The notes under the pieces are model-generated. The model saw nothing but the letters and a program-made list of their open reading frames with translations, was not told the DNA's origin and ran no database searches. This document shows positions 1 to 6,366 of a DNA stretch of 8,977 bases, piece after piece. A program made the translations under genes and the position numbers. The stretch covers positions 1 through 8,977 of the forward strand of contig CAYFSS010000038.1 in assembly GCA_964345975.1 (NCBI GenBank), written 5' to 3'. How positions within the stretch are numbered: position 1 is the stretch's first letter; each line of letters starts with the position of its first letter. This DNA is from CAYFSS01 sp964345975 (lineage in GTDB: Bacteria; Bacillota; Clostridia; Saccharofermentanales; Fastidiosipilaceae).

Positions 1-44
1 AAAAGCAACTTGTAGAATTATTCTATTTATAGTTGCTTTTTATT
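1..44 (+). terminator. Intrinsic terminator of an upstream gene outside the window
   Basis: AAAAGCAACT (1-10) and AGTTGCTTTT (31-40) form a perfect 10-bp inverted repeat. The 20-nt loop contains a second small dyad, TAGAA/TTCTA. The right arm ends in a T run followed by TATTT, as expected for rho-independent termination on the plus strand. The gene it serves ends before base 1. Confidence 0.65.
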
Positions 45-74
45 TGGGCAAATGGGACTGTAGAAACCAAATTA

Positions 75-113
75 AACGGAATGTTTCCGGTTGAATACAG
101 ATTACATTCCGTT
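75..113. promoter_or_regulatory. Perfect 10-bp inverted repeat upstream of the esterase, possible operator
   Basis: AACGGAATGT (75-84) and ACATTCCGTT (104-113) are exact reverse complements separated by 19 nt. No T run follows, so a terminator is unlikely. The sequence TTGAAT (91-96) lies in the spacer, and TATGAG (113-118), a weak -10 match, follows 16 nt later, so the dyad could overlap a promoter for the gene at 206. Both the promoter and any regulator are inferred. The rest of the 41-205 leader shows nothing else that I recognise. Confidence 0.35.
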
Positions 114-205
114 ATGAGTAACTAGTGCATGTCCGGATTTAAGGGTTCACTACATGTGTCGGTGTTCAGAGTAATATCCCGAATAAAAAAGATGGAGCGA
201 ATCTT

Positions 206-937
206 TTGAGTTTCACACGCACTAAACTAAGCGTCAATCAGCTGGAAATAGACTTACAATGTCCGACGAAGAACGGTGAGTATCCCGCCTTCTATCTCTT
301 CGCCCATGAGAAGCATTCCGTTGAGCGCATGGAGCAGCTCCTAGACGACGAACAACTTATTCTAGCGTTCATCTCGGTCGAAGATTGGCATGATGCGATG
401 ACTCCTTGGCCGGGTGAAAGCCTATTCAAGAACCAGCCGGATTTCGGAGGTCAGGCTGATCAGTTCATTCCGGATGTCGACGAGATCGTCGATGCGGTCG
501 ATGCGAAGCTTCGGGAACATGGAGTGCACGTTAGGAGCCGACATCTTGTGGGCTTTTCATTGAGTGCGATCTTTTGTTTATACATCGCCAGTAAGCGACC
601 AATCTTTCAAACGGTGATTGCTATTTCTCCCTCAGCTTGGTACGAAGGGATTGTGCGCTATTTCAAGGAGACGCCTATGCCCGATGCTGTGCAAGGGATT
701 TATCTGAGCTTGGGTGATGACGAAGCGGATAATCAAAACGAGCGGATTTCTACCGTTGAAGAGAGGACCGAGGCTTTAGAGTCTATTTTCACAAAGCAAG
801 GAATTAAGGTCACGAGCTCCAGCGATGAAGGCGATCACTTCGATCAAATGCACCTTCGTATGAGCGACGGCATTCGTTGGGCACTTGATCGCTTGAAGTC
901 GTTCAACGAAGATTTGGATAATTCCGGCGCCGGCTAA
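206..937 (+). CDS. Alpha/beta-hydrolase fold putative esterase (esterase D/enterochelin esterase-like)
   Basis: This is a probable cytoplasmic serine esterase of 243 aa with no signal peptide. The nucleophile motif is G116-F-S118-L-S120, the strand after it reads AISPSAW (139-145), a catalytic-acid region SLGDDEAD lies at 168-175, and the likely catalytic His is H211 in GDHF. The early segment WHDAMTPWPGESLFK (61-75) is typical of the putative-esterase family (PF00756-like). The start is TTG at 206, supported by GGAG at 194-197 with an 8-nt spacer; the first in-frame ATG is about 40 codons later and would remove a core strand. The nucleophile elbow is GxSxS, not the usual GxSxG. The gene appears monocistronic, with 169 bp before the next gene. 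The substrate is unknown; an acyl ester or thioester related to the neighbouring redox enzymes is only a guess. Confidence 0.82.
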   Translation: MSFTRTKLSVNQLEIDLQCPTKNGEYPAFYLFAHEKHSVERMEQLLDDEQLILAFISVEDWHDAMTPWPGESLFKNQPDFGGQADQFIPDVDEIVDAVDAKLREHGVHVRSRHLVGFSLSAIFCLYIASKRPIFQTVIAISPSAWYEGIVRYFKETPMPDAVQGIYLSLGDDEADNQNERISTVEERTEALESIFTKQGIKVTSSSDEGDHFDQMHLRMSDGIRWALDRLKSFNEDLDNSGAG

Positions 938-1033
938 TTTAGGGTCTTAAAGAGACGCTTAAATGGATCACCCAAAAGCCCCTCCGTTTCTCCCTTCAAA
1001 ACGAAGTGATGCGACGTCAAGAAATATGGCAAA

Positions 1034-1062
1034 ATGACTTCTAGTCCTACATTGCTTATAAA
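1034..1062 (+). promoter_or_regulatory. Candidate sigma-A promoter for the oxidoreductase pair
   Basis: ATGACT (1034-1039), a 17-nt spacer and TATAAA (1057-1062) give a plausible -35/-10 pair about 45 bp before the ATG at 1107. A short dyad, TTCTAG (1039-1044) and CTAGAA (1067-1072), flanks the -10 and could be an operator. The rest of the 938-1106 gap has only an imperfect hairpin right after the esterase stop (938-963) without a T tract, so a terminator there is doubtful. Confidence 0.42.
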
Positions 1063-1106
1063 TAATCTAGAAAATTTATGGAAGTTTAGAAGTTGGAGTT
1101 TGCTAC

Positions 1107-2954
1107 ATGGAATATGACGTCATCGTTATCGGCGCAGGTTTGTCGGGCTTAACCGCGGCAAGTCTGTTAAGCAAGCGAGGTTTTCAAGTTGGGGTTATAG
1201 ATCAGGCATATCAGCCCGGTGGATCTTGTGGGATCTTCAAACGCAATCATGTCACCTTTGATCAAGGATCTGCCATGCTCTATGGCTTTGGGGAAGCGGG
1301 TTTTAACTCACACCGTTTTGTCTTTAATTGTCTTGAAGAACCTATTGATATGATCAAGCACGACGTGCTTTATGCCGTTAACTTCGAAGGCAAGCGCATT
1401 CGCTTCTGGCCCGATGTGGCGCAATTTGTCGAAGAATTATCCCAAGTGTTTCCCGGCGAGAAAGAATCGATCCGCAGGTTTTACTCAGATATGCAGAAAC
1501 TCTACGAAGACGTCATGGTGGGAAATCAAACGTACAATACTGCCGATGAGACGGACCCAAAGAATGCACTTAAGAGTTTGTTGAAGCATCCTTGGTCGTA
1601 CATCAAATTTCTGAGTTATCTCAATATGAGTGCCAAGAGTTTGCTCCAAAACTATTTCAAAGATCCTACGATTTTCAACTTCTTTGACAAGATGACTTCA
1701 ACCTATTGCTACGCTACGGTCGAAGAGGCTCCTGCGGTCATGGCAGCAGTGATGTTTATCGATAATCACGTTGGCGGTAGTTATTATCCGGCAGGATCAA
1801 CGCTGTTCTTACCCGGCAAGCTTGAGAAGGTGATTGAAGAGCAGGGGGGGGAGATGCTTTTGGAAGAAGAGGTGGAAGAGCTCATCTTTCACGCCGGAGA
1901 ACCGGTAGGAGTGCGATTGCTTGGAGGCAAAGAGATTTACGCCAAGGATATCGTCTATTCGGGGAATGTTTGGCAACTTTATGAGCGCTTGATTCCGCAG
2001 AAATATTCGACGAGAAAACAAAGGATGTGGGCTAAGACGCAAGAACCGACCTATCCCAGTGTTGTCCTATACGGTGTTGTTGAGAAAGACATTATTCCTG
2101 AGTCGTCTGCTGCGATTGAAATGCTCGTGGGTAATCCTAAGGAGCTGGATGAAAGCGAGGTCACGGTCTATCTGTTTAGTTTGGGTGATCGCACGTTGTG
2201 CGCTGAAGATGAACATACGGTTGTAGCCATAGGCCCCAGTTTTGTTGATTGGAACGCCCTCGATCGGGAAGAGTATCTCAAGCAGAAGGAAGCTGAAATT
2301 GATCGGCTGAAGGATGTGCTGGATCGCCGATACCCGGGGATCAAGCATCATTTTCGTTATGCAGAATTAGCAACCCCGCGAACCCTCGAGCGTTACAACC
2401 GAAAGTATCGCGGTGCCGTAGCCGGACCAAAACAAATGATCGGTCAGCACATGTTCAGGCGTTTAAAGACTCGAACGCAGTTTAAGAATCTATTTTGTTG
2501 CGGTGAATCGACGGTCATGGGGACAGGAACTCCGACCGTGACCGTTTCGGGCATCAGTGCAGCCAACGCAATTCTCAAGAAGTACAATCATGAGCCGTTT
2601 GTATATGAAGACGATAGACCGGACATGATCCGTATGCTGCCCTCGCCGGTCACAAGAGACAATCTTTACTCAGATTATTCGGAAGAGGAACGACGCGTAA
2701 TGCATCAAGCCATGCGGTGTCGCTTCTGCGAATTCCCGACCTGTGCCCCGAGAAAGAACGTTGATGTTGGAGGCGTTATGCGACGTGTAGCGGTGGGAAA
2801 TTTTAGGGGAGCTGTCAAACGTTGGAATGAAGGGACCTTCGCTGATGACCTTAGTTTCCGGGACTATGAAAACAGCTGTATTTATAAGCGAGAAGGAGAA
2901 GAACCGGTAGCCATCCGCGACGTGGTGAATTTTCTGGAGGGTTGGCAACCTTGA
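1107..2954 (+). CDS. CrtI/CrtISO-like FAD-dependent oxidoreductase with a C-terminal GltD-type Fe-S-like domain
   Basis: This 615-aa flavoprotein belongs to the phytoene desaturase / carotenoid isomerase / retinol saturase superfamily. The N-terminal dinucleotide fold shows G9-A-G11-L-S-G14, acidic D32 at the end of the second strand, and the G38-G39 turn. The C-terminal FAD motif begins CCGEST at 464-469 and continues with GTGTP. The family normally ends near residue 500. Here about 110 further residues carry C538-x2-C541-x4-C546, then an NVDV stretch and a final EEPVAIRDVVNFL segment (598-610). This matches the layout of the iron-sulfur domain at the N-terminus of GltD and dihydropyrimidine dehydrogenase. 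The fourth cysteine of the first set is K550, and the later CEGxC motif reads YENSC (587-591). The start is ATG with GGAG at 1095-1098, 8 nt upstream. The gene overlaps the next by 4 bp. The substrate is unknown; carotenoid chemistry is not supported by the neighbours. Confidence 0.88.
   Translation: MEYDVIVIGAGLSGLTAASLLSKRGFQVGVIDQAYQPGGSCGIFKRNHVTFDQGSAMLYGFGEAGFNSHRFVFNCLEEPIDMIKHDVLYAVNFEGKRIRFWPDVAQFVEELSQVFPGEKESIRRFYSDMQKLYEDVMVGNQTYNTADETDPKNALKSLLKHPWSYIKFLSYLNMSAKSLLQNYFKDPTIFNFFDKMTSTYCYATVEEAPAVMAAVMFIDNHVGGSYYPAGSTLFLPGKLEKVIEEQGGEMLLEEEVEELIFHAGEPVGVRLLGGKEIYAKDIVYSGNVWQLYERLIPQKYSTRKQRMWAKTQEPTYPSVVLYGVVEKDIIPESSAAIEMLVGNPKELDESEVTVYLFSLGDRTLCAEDEHTVVAIGPSFVDWNALDREEYLKQKEAEIDRLKDVLDRRYPGIKHHFRYAELATPRTLERYNRKYRGAVAGPKQMIGQHMFRRLKTRTQFKNLFCCGESTVMGTGTPTVTVSGISAANAILKKYNHEPFVYEDDRPDMIRMLPSPVTRDNLYSDYSEEERRVMHQAMRCRFCEFPTCAPRKNVDVGGVMRRVAVGNFRGAVKRWNEGTFADDLSFRDYENSCIYKREGEEPVAIRDVVNFLEGWQP
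2936..2940 (+). promoter_or_regulatory. Shine-Dalgarno inside the upstream gene that decides the TTG start of the second oxidoreductase
   Basis: GGAGG lies in the last codons of the preceding gene. It is 10 nt from the TTG at 2951 but only 1 nt from the other in-frame TTG at 2942, so 2951 is preferred. The TTG (2951-2953) overlaps the upstream TGA stop (2952-2954) as TTGA, the usual arrangement for translational coupling. Confidence 0.75.
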
Positions 2955-4507
2955 AGTCCTATGATGTCGTAGTTGTTGGAGGTGGCATGGCAGGTCTATG
3001 TGCTGCAGCCTATTGTGCACGGTCCGGCCATCAAACAGCCTTGATTGAGCGAAGATCCAAAGTGGGTGGTTTAGTCGATAGTTTCGAACGTGACGGTTTT
3101 ACGTTCGATGGAGGGATTCGAGCTTTTGCTAATTCAGGGATCGTTTATCCGATGTTGAATGATCTCGTGATCGATCTTCCGTATGTCGATAACGCTGTGT
3201 CTATGGGGTTTGCTGACGAGATCGTTCGGCTTAAATCCTTTGAAAGTTTAGAAGATTACATCTCGATGTTAAAGAAATTATTCCCTTCGGAAATCGTTGA
3301 ACTCAATCAAATCCAACGGGAGATTATGCGTGTTTCTCGTTATATGGATGTGATCTATGGGATCGATAACCCGCTCTTCAAGGGTGAAATGGATCCGAAG
3401 TATTTGCTTGGTACGCTGCTCCCTTGGTTTATGAAGTACCAGGTGAATATTCGTAAGGCTGCCAAGCTGAATGCACCGATACGGGAACATCTCCGTCGTT
3501 TCACCCGGAATGAATCCTTGATCGACATGATCAGTCAACACTTCTTTCAGGAGACTCCCGCGTTCTTTGCCCTCAGCTACTTTCGTCTTTATCTTGACTA
3601 TCGCTATCCCTTGGGTGGAACCGGTATGTTGCCCCTGAAGGTGCAACAGTTGCTGGAGGATTTGGCGGCTGACTTGCACCTGAAAACTGAGGTCGTAGAA
3701 GTTCAAGCGGACAAACATCAAATGATCTTATCGAACGGTGAAACGATCCGATACCGACGTTTAATTTGGGCTGCTGATCTACGAAACCTTTACCAAATTA
3801 CAACGGGCGTGACGGGAAAGACGTTCGAGCATCAGAAGAATCTCACTGCTACAAGTCAAGGGAGCGATTCAATCTTAAGTTTCTACGTCGCACTTGATAT
3901 GGAACCCGAGAAACTTCGATCTGTGCCGGGACATCACATGTTCTATACCCCAAACCTCGAAGGCTTGAATTCGCTTGAGCCTTGGGATCGCACAAAAGAT
4001 ACAGAGGATTGGTTGGAGCGCTTCTTTGCGCAAACGACGTATGAAATTTCCTGCCCTGTCCTACGGGATCCGGCCCTTGCTCCGTCAGGTCACTCGGGCC
4101 TGGTCATAAGTTGCTTGTTTGATTATCCACTGATGAAGGAATTGGAAACCCGCGGAGAGTATGCTTGGTTTAAAGCATTTGCGACTCGGTCCATGCTTGA
4201 GACACTTGATGCTCACTTAATACCCGGATTGAAGGAAGCTGTACTATTTACCGATTGTGCGACGCCACTGACCATTGAGCGTGAAACCGGCAACACCCAT
4301 GGTTCGATCACGGGCTGGTCATTTGTTAATGAGGAGTCACCGGCGATCGATCAGTTTCGGAAAATGACTGAATCGATTCAAACGGCGATTCCTGATGTCT
4401 ATCAAGCGGGCCAATGGACGTTCAGTCCTGCCGGACTGCCGGTTGCAATCTTGACAGGGAAAATTGCTGCGGATCAAGCCGCAAAAGACCTCCGGAAATC
4501 TAAATGA
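2951..4507 (+). CDS. Second CrtI/CrtISO-like NAD(P)/FAD-dependent oxidoreductase
   Basis: This 518-aa flavoprotein is in the same superfamily as its upstream neighbour but clearly diverged from it. The N-terminus shows G10-G-G12-M-A-G15, ribose-binding E33, the G39-G40 turn and a TFDGG segment. The C-terminus carries the FAD-contacting stretch YQAGQWTFSPAGLP followed by a TGKIAAD helix, ending near residue 518. Its length is normal for the family, and it lacks the Fe-S-like tail of the upstream protein. I chose TTG at 2951 over TTG at 2942 because of Shine-Dalgarno spacing; the 2942 start would add three residues. The TTGA overlap indicates coupled translation in fixed proportion, so the two may form a heteromer or do successive steps on one substrate (inference). 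No signal peptide or transmembrane helix is evident. Saturation, desaturation or isomerisation of a polyene or isoprenoid chain are the family's known reactions; the actual one cannot be read from sequence. Confidence 0.87.
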   Translation: MKSYDVVVVGGGMAGLCAAAYCARSGHQTALIERRSKVGGLVDSFERDGFTFDGGIRAFANSGIVYPMLNDLVIDLPYVDNAVSMGFADEIVRLKSFESLEDYISMLKKLFPSEIVELNQIQREIMRVSRYMDVIYGIDNPLFKGEMDPKYLLGTLLPWFMKYQVNIRKAAKLNAPIREHLRRFTRNESLIDMISQHFFQETPAFFALSYFRLYLDYRYPLGGTGMLPLKVQQLLEDLAADLHLKTEVVEVQADKHQMILSNGETIRYRRLIWAADLRNLYQITTGVTGKTFEHQKNLTATSQGSDSILSFYVALDMEPEKLRSVPGHHMFYTPNLEGLNSLEPWDRTKDTEDWLERFFAQTTYEISCPVLRDPALAPSGHSGLVISCLFDYPLMKELETRGEYAWFKAFATRSMLETLDAHLIPGLKEAVLFTDCATPLTIERETGNTHGSITGWSFVNEESPAIDQFRKMTESIQTAIPDVYQAGQWTFSPAGLPVAILTGKIAADQAAKDLRKSK

Positions 4508-4582
4508 ATATCTCGCGTTGGTAAGTGAAAAAGCCAATCCGGCACATCATGGAACCGAAGCATCCATGGGTCGTGACCATGA

Positions 4583-4620
4583 AGTCAGTGAAAGTGCACG
4601 AAGAATCCTATTCACTGGCT
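4583..4620 (+). other. Stem-loop in the 4508-4683 intergenic region
   Basis: AGTCAGTGAA (4583-4592) pairs with TTCACTGGCT (4611-4620) over 10 positions including one G-U, leaving an 18-nt loop. Just before it, CATGG/CCATG (4564-4580) makes a 5-bp dyad. No T tract follows, so it is a poor intrinsic terminator. It could be a 3'-end structure of the oxidoreductase transcript or a site upstream of the promoter at 4633. The reading frame crossing this region begins at a TTG inside the preceding gene and looks non-coding. Confidence 0.35.
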
Positions 4621-4632
4621 CTATCGAACACG

Positions 4633-4660
4633 TTGACTTTCGAATATAAAGGCCTATTAT
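4633..4660 (+). promoter_or_regulatory. Sigma-A-type promoter for the SDR gene
   Basis: TTGACT (4633-4638) and TATTAT (4655-4660), each 5 of 6 to consensus, are spaced by 16 nt. This predicts a start of transcription near 4667 and a leader of about 40 nt before the ATG at 4708. It implies that the dehydrogenase is at least partly transcribed independently of the oxidoreductase pair. Confidence 0.6.
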
Positions 4661-4707
4661 AGATATGTAGTTATCAAAAACAATTGAATTATGAAGTGTG
4701 GTGCACG

Positions 4708-5469
4708 ATGGATTTTGAAGATAAGACAGTCATTGTAACCGGAGCAAGTTCCGGAATCGGTTATAGAATTGCATTAGATTTTGCAGAGAAAGGTGCTAAG
4801 GTCATTGTCGTAGCTAGGCGCAAAGAACGTCTCGAGGCTTTGGCGGAAGATGCTAAATCTATGGCAGGGGAAATCCTTCCGTATGCCGGGGATGTTTCGG
4901 ATAAGACGGTTTGTGAAGGCATGATTGATTTTGCCGTTGAGAAGACCGGTAAGCTCGATGTGTTGGTCAATAACGCAGGCATCATGGACGAATTCAGACC
5001 CATCGATGAAGTGTCGGATGACCTATGGAAGAAGATTATGGCTGTCAACCTTGAAGGCCCCATGTATTCCATGCGCAAGGCAATCCAAGTCATGAAGAAG
5101 CAGTCGGAAGGTGGAAACATCGTGAACGTCGCCTCCATCGGTGGTATTTGCGGTGCTCGCGCCGGTGCAGCATACACAGCGTCCAAGCATGCCATTGTTG
5201 GATTGACTCAAAACACAGCCTATATGTATGTAAGTGACGGTATTCGCTGTAATGTTATTTGTCCCGGTGGTGTCGAGACAGAAGTTATGGATAGCCAGAC
5301 CAATATCAGCGAGAAGGGTATAGGACGTATTATGGCAGGCCTGGATACGAGCATTCAAAGCGGTAAGCCCGAGGATATTTCGGCAGCCGTTCTCTTCGTT
5401 GCTTCCGATTCAGCTCGTTTCGTCAACGGCTCGGTCTTTGTGGTGGATGGTGGCGTTTCCTGCAACTAA
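4708..5469 (+). CDS. Short-chain dehydrogenase/reductase (SDR, classical, FabG-like)
   Basis: This is a 253-aa soluble NAD(P)(H)-dependent oxidoreductase acting on a hydroxyl/keto group. The cofactor motif is T11-G-A-S-S-G16-I-G18, NNAG lies at 88-91, and the full catalytic tetrad is N114, S143, Y156, K160. The end of the second strand reads A36-R37-R38, with basic residues in place of the Asp that favours NAD, so NADP(H) is the likelier cofactor. PGG at about 190 and the C-terminal FVVDGG segment are typical. The ATG at 4708 gives the standard SDR N-terminus (MDFEDKTVIVTG); an upstream in-frame TTG at 4684 would add eight residues. The ribosome binding site is weak (GAAGTGTGG). The gene has its own promoter and terminator, so it is probably a single-gene transcript. 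SDRs of this kind range from 3-oxoacyl-ACP to sterol, sugar and xenobiotic reductases; the substrate cannot be assigned. Confidence 0.9.
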   Translation: MDFEDKTVIVTGASSGIGYRIALDFAEKGAKVIVVARRKERLEALAEDAKSMAGEILPYAGDVSDKTVCEGMIDFAVEKTGKLDVLVNNAGIMDEFRPIDEVSDDLWKKIMAVNLEGPMYSMRKAIQVMKKQSEGGNIVNVASIGGICGARAGAAYTASKHAIVGLTQNTAYMYVSDGIRCNVICPGGVETEVMDSQTNISEKGIGRIMAGLDTSIQSGKPEDISAAVLFVASDSARFVNGSVFVVDGGVSCN

Positions 5470-5498
5470 GACAAACCCTAGTGAACACTGATCTCATG

Positions 5499-5535
5499 AC
5501 CCGGGTTCGAATGAATCGAATCCGGGTTTTCTATT
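5499..5535 (+). terminator. Strong intrinsic terminator after the SDR gene
   Basis: ACCCGGGTTCGA (5499-5510) pairs with TCGAATCCGGGT (5516-5527) as a 12-position stem with one G-U and a 5-nt loop ATGAA. It is followed directly by TTTCTATT. It sits 30 bp after the SDR stop and separates that gene from purC. Confidence 0.9.
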
Positions 5536-5576
5536 GCTTCATCACCTTAGTCGTACAAAACCTTGAACAATCCGAT

Positions 5577-5586
5577 NNNNNNNNNN
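5577..5586. other. Assembly gap (ten Ns)
   Basis: Ten consecutive undetermined bases lie in the intergenic region before purC. A fixed run of ten Ns is often a scaffolding placeholder, so the true distance is unknown. The adjacency of the left and right halves of this window depends on that join. Confidence 0.95.
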
Positions 5587-5593
5587 CACAGGG

Positions 5594-5602
5594 TGATATA
5601 AT
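5594..5602 (+). promoter_or_regulatory. Extended -10 promoter element for purC
   Basis: TGATATAAT (5594-5602) is a perfect TGnTATAAT extended -10, about 78 bp before the purC ATG. The -35 would fall at 5574-5579, partly inside the gap. TTGAAC at 5563-5568 lies 28 nt upstream including the Ns; without the Ns the spacing would be 18 nt. No PurR-type operator or purine riboswitch is recognisable in the visible 5587-5679 leader. Confidence 0.55.
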
Positions 5603-5679
5603 CGAAGAGCATTTTCGCTCAAATAGGGCATGAATTGCGCAGCACGGAGAACCATCGATTGAGGGGGAGACATCGCCGG

Positions 5680-6366
5680 ATGAAGACTTTATACGAAGGA
5701 AAAACCAAGGATGTTCTGCTGGATGAAACAGACGATCGCGTCTACTTGCTATTCAAGGACAGTGCGACCGGTGAAGACGGGGTCTTTGATCCGGGATCAA
5801 ACACCGTCGGTGGCAGTGTCGAAGGCAAGGGTAAGACGGGTCTTAAGATCTCGGCATACTTCTTCGAACGGATGGAGAAACATGGTATCCCTACGCATTA
5901 TTTGGGTGCAGATTACGACAAGGATCTCATGGAAGTTCGTAAGCTCACGATACCGCCTCTCGAATTTGTCCTCCGCTATTTCACTGCAGGCAGTATGTGT
6001 CGTCGTTTTGACATCGAAGAGGGTCTGCCTTTTGATCCACCCTATCACGAGGTCACGCTCAAGTCCGATGCTCAGGGCGACCCCCTCATCAGTGAGCGAT
6101 TATGCTTGATGAAGAATCTGCTTAAGCCCGGCCAATATGATGAGGCTTTGGATCTCTTGGTTAAAGTTGGCGCTGCTCTTCGCCTTGAATTGGCTGAGAT
6201 GGGTTATCAGCTCATGGATTTCAAGATTGAATTTGGTTTCGACGATGACGGCAAGATCTACGTAGCCGATGAGATTTCCCCTGATATCTGGCGGATTCAG
6301 GACGAAGATGGGCAAATTTCGGATCAGATCGAGACGGCGAAGATGCTCCTCAACAAAATTGGCTAG
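5680..6366 (+). CDS. purC: Phosphoribosylaminoimidazole-succinocarboxamide (SAICAR) synthase
   Basis: PurC ligates aspartate to CAIR with ATP hydrolysis to give SAICAR in de novo purine synthesis, in the cytoplasm. The 228-aa length fits single-domain bacterial PurC. Visible family motifs are LYEGKTK (4-10) for nucleotide binding, VEGKGK (47-52), R99-x3-A103-G-S105, the GDPLIS loop (133-138), FKIEFG (181-186) and the signature DEISPD (197-202). The FDPGSNTVGG insert (36-45) is a variant of the segment before VEGKGK. The ATG at 5680 has an excellent GGGGGAG site (5663-5669) and gives the canonical N-terminus; an in-frame TTG at 5635 is not needed. The stop TAG is followed two codons later by an in-frame TAA. 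No other pur gene is visible here, so the gene is outside a pur operon at least on its downstream side. Confidence 0.95.
   Translation: MKTLYEGKTKDVLLDETDDRVYLLFKDSATGEDGVFDPGSNTVGGSVEGKGKTGLKISAYFFERMEKHGIPTHYLGADYDKDLMEVRKLTIPPLEFVLRYFTAGSMCRRFDIEEGLPFDPPYHEVTLKSDAQGDPLISERLCLMKNLLKPGQYDEALDLLVKVGAALRLELAEMGYQLMDFKIEFGFDDDGKIYVADEISPDIWRIQDEDGQISDQIETAKMLLNKIG

Noticed and set aside
1107..4507. Carotenoid biosynthesis cluster
   Set aside because: Both proteins resemble phytoene desaturase family members, but no phytoene/dehydrosqualene synthase, GGPP synthase or other carotenoid gene is present in the window.
4464..4649. 61-codon plus-strand ORF after the second oxidoreductase
   Set aside because: It starts at a TTG inside the preceding gene, lacks a ribosome binding site, and spans a hairpin and the SDR -35 region.
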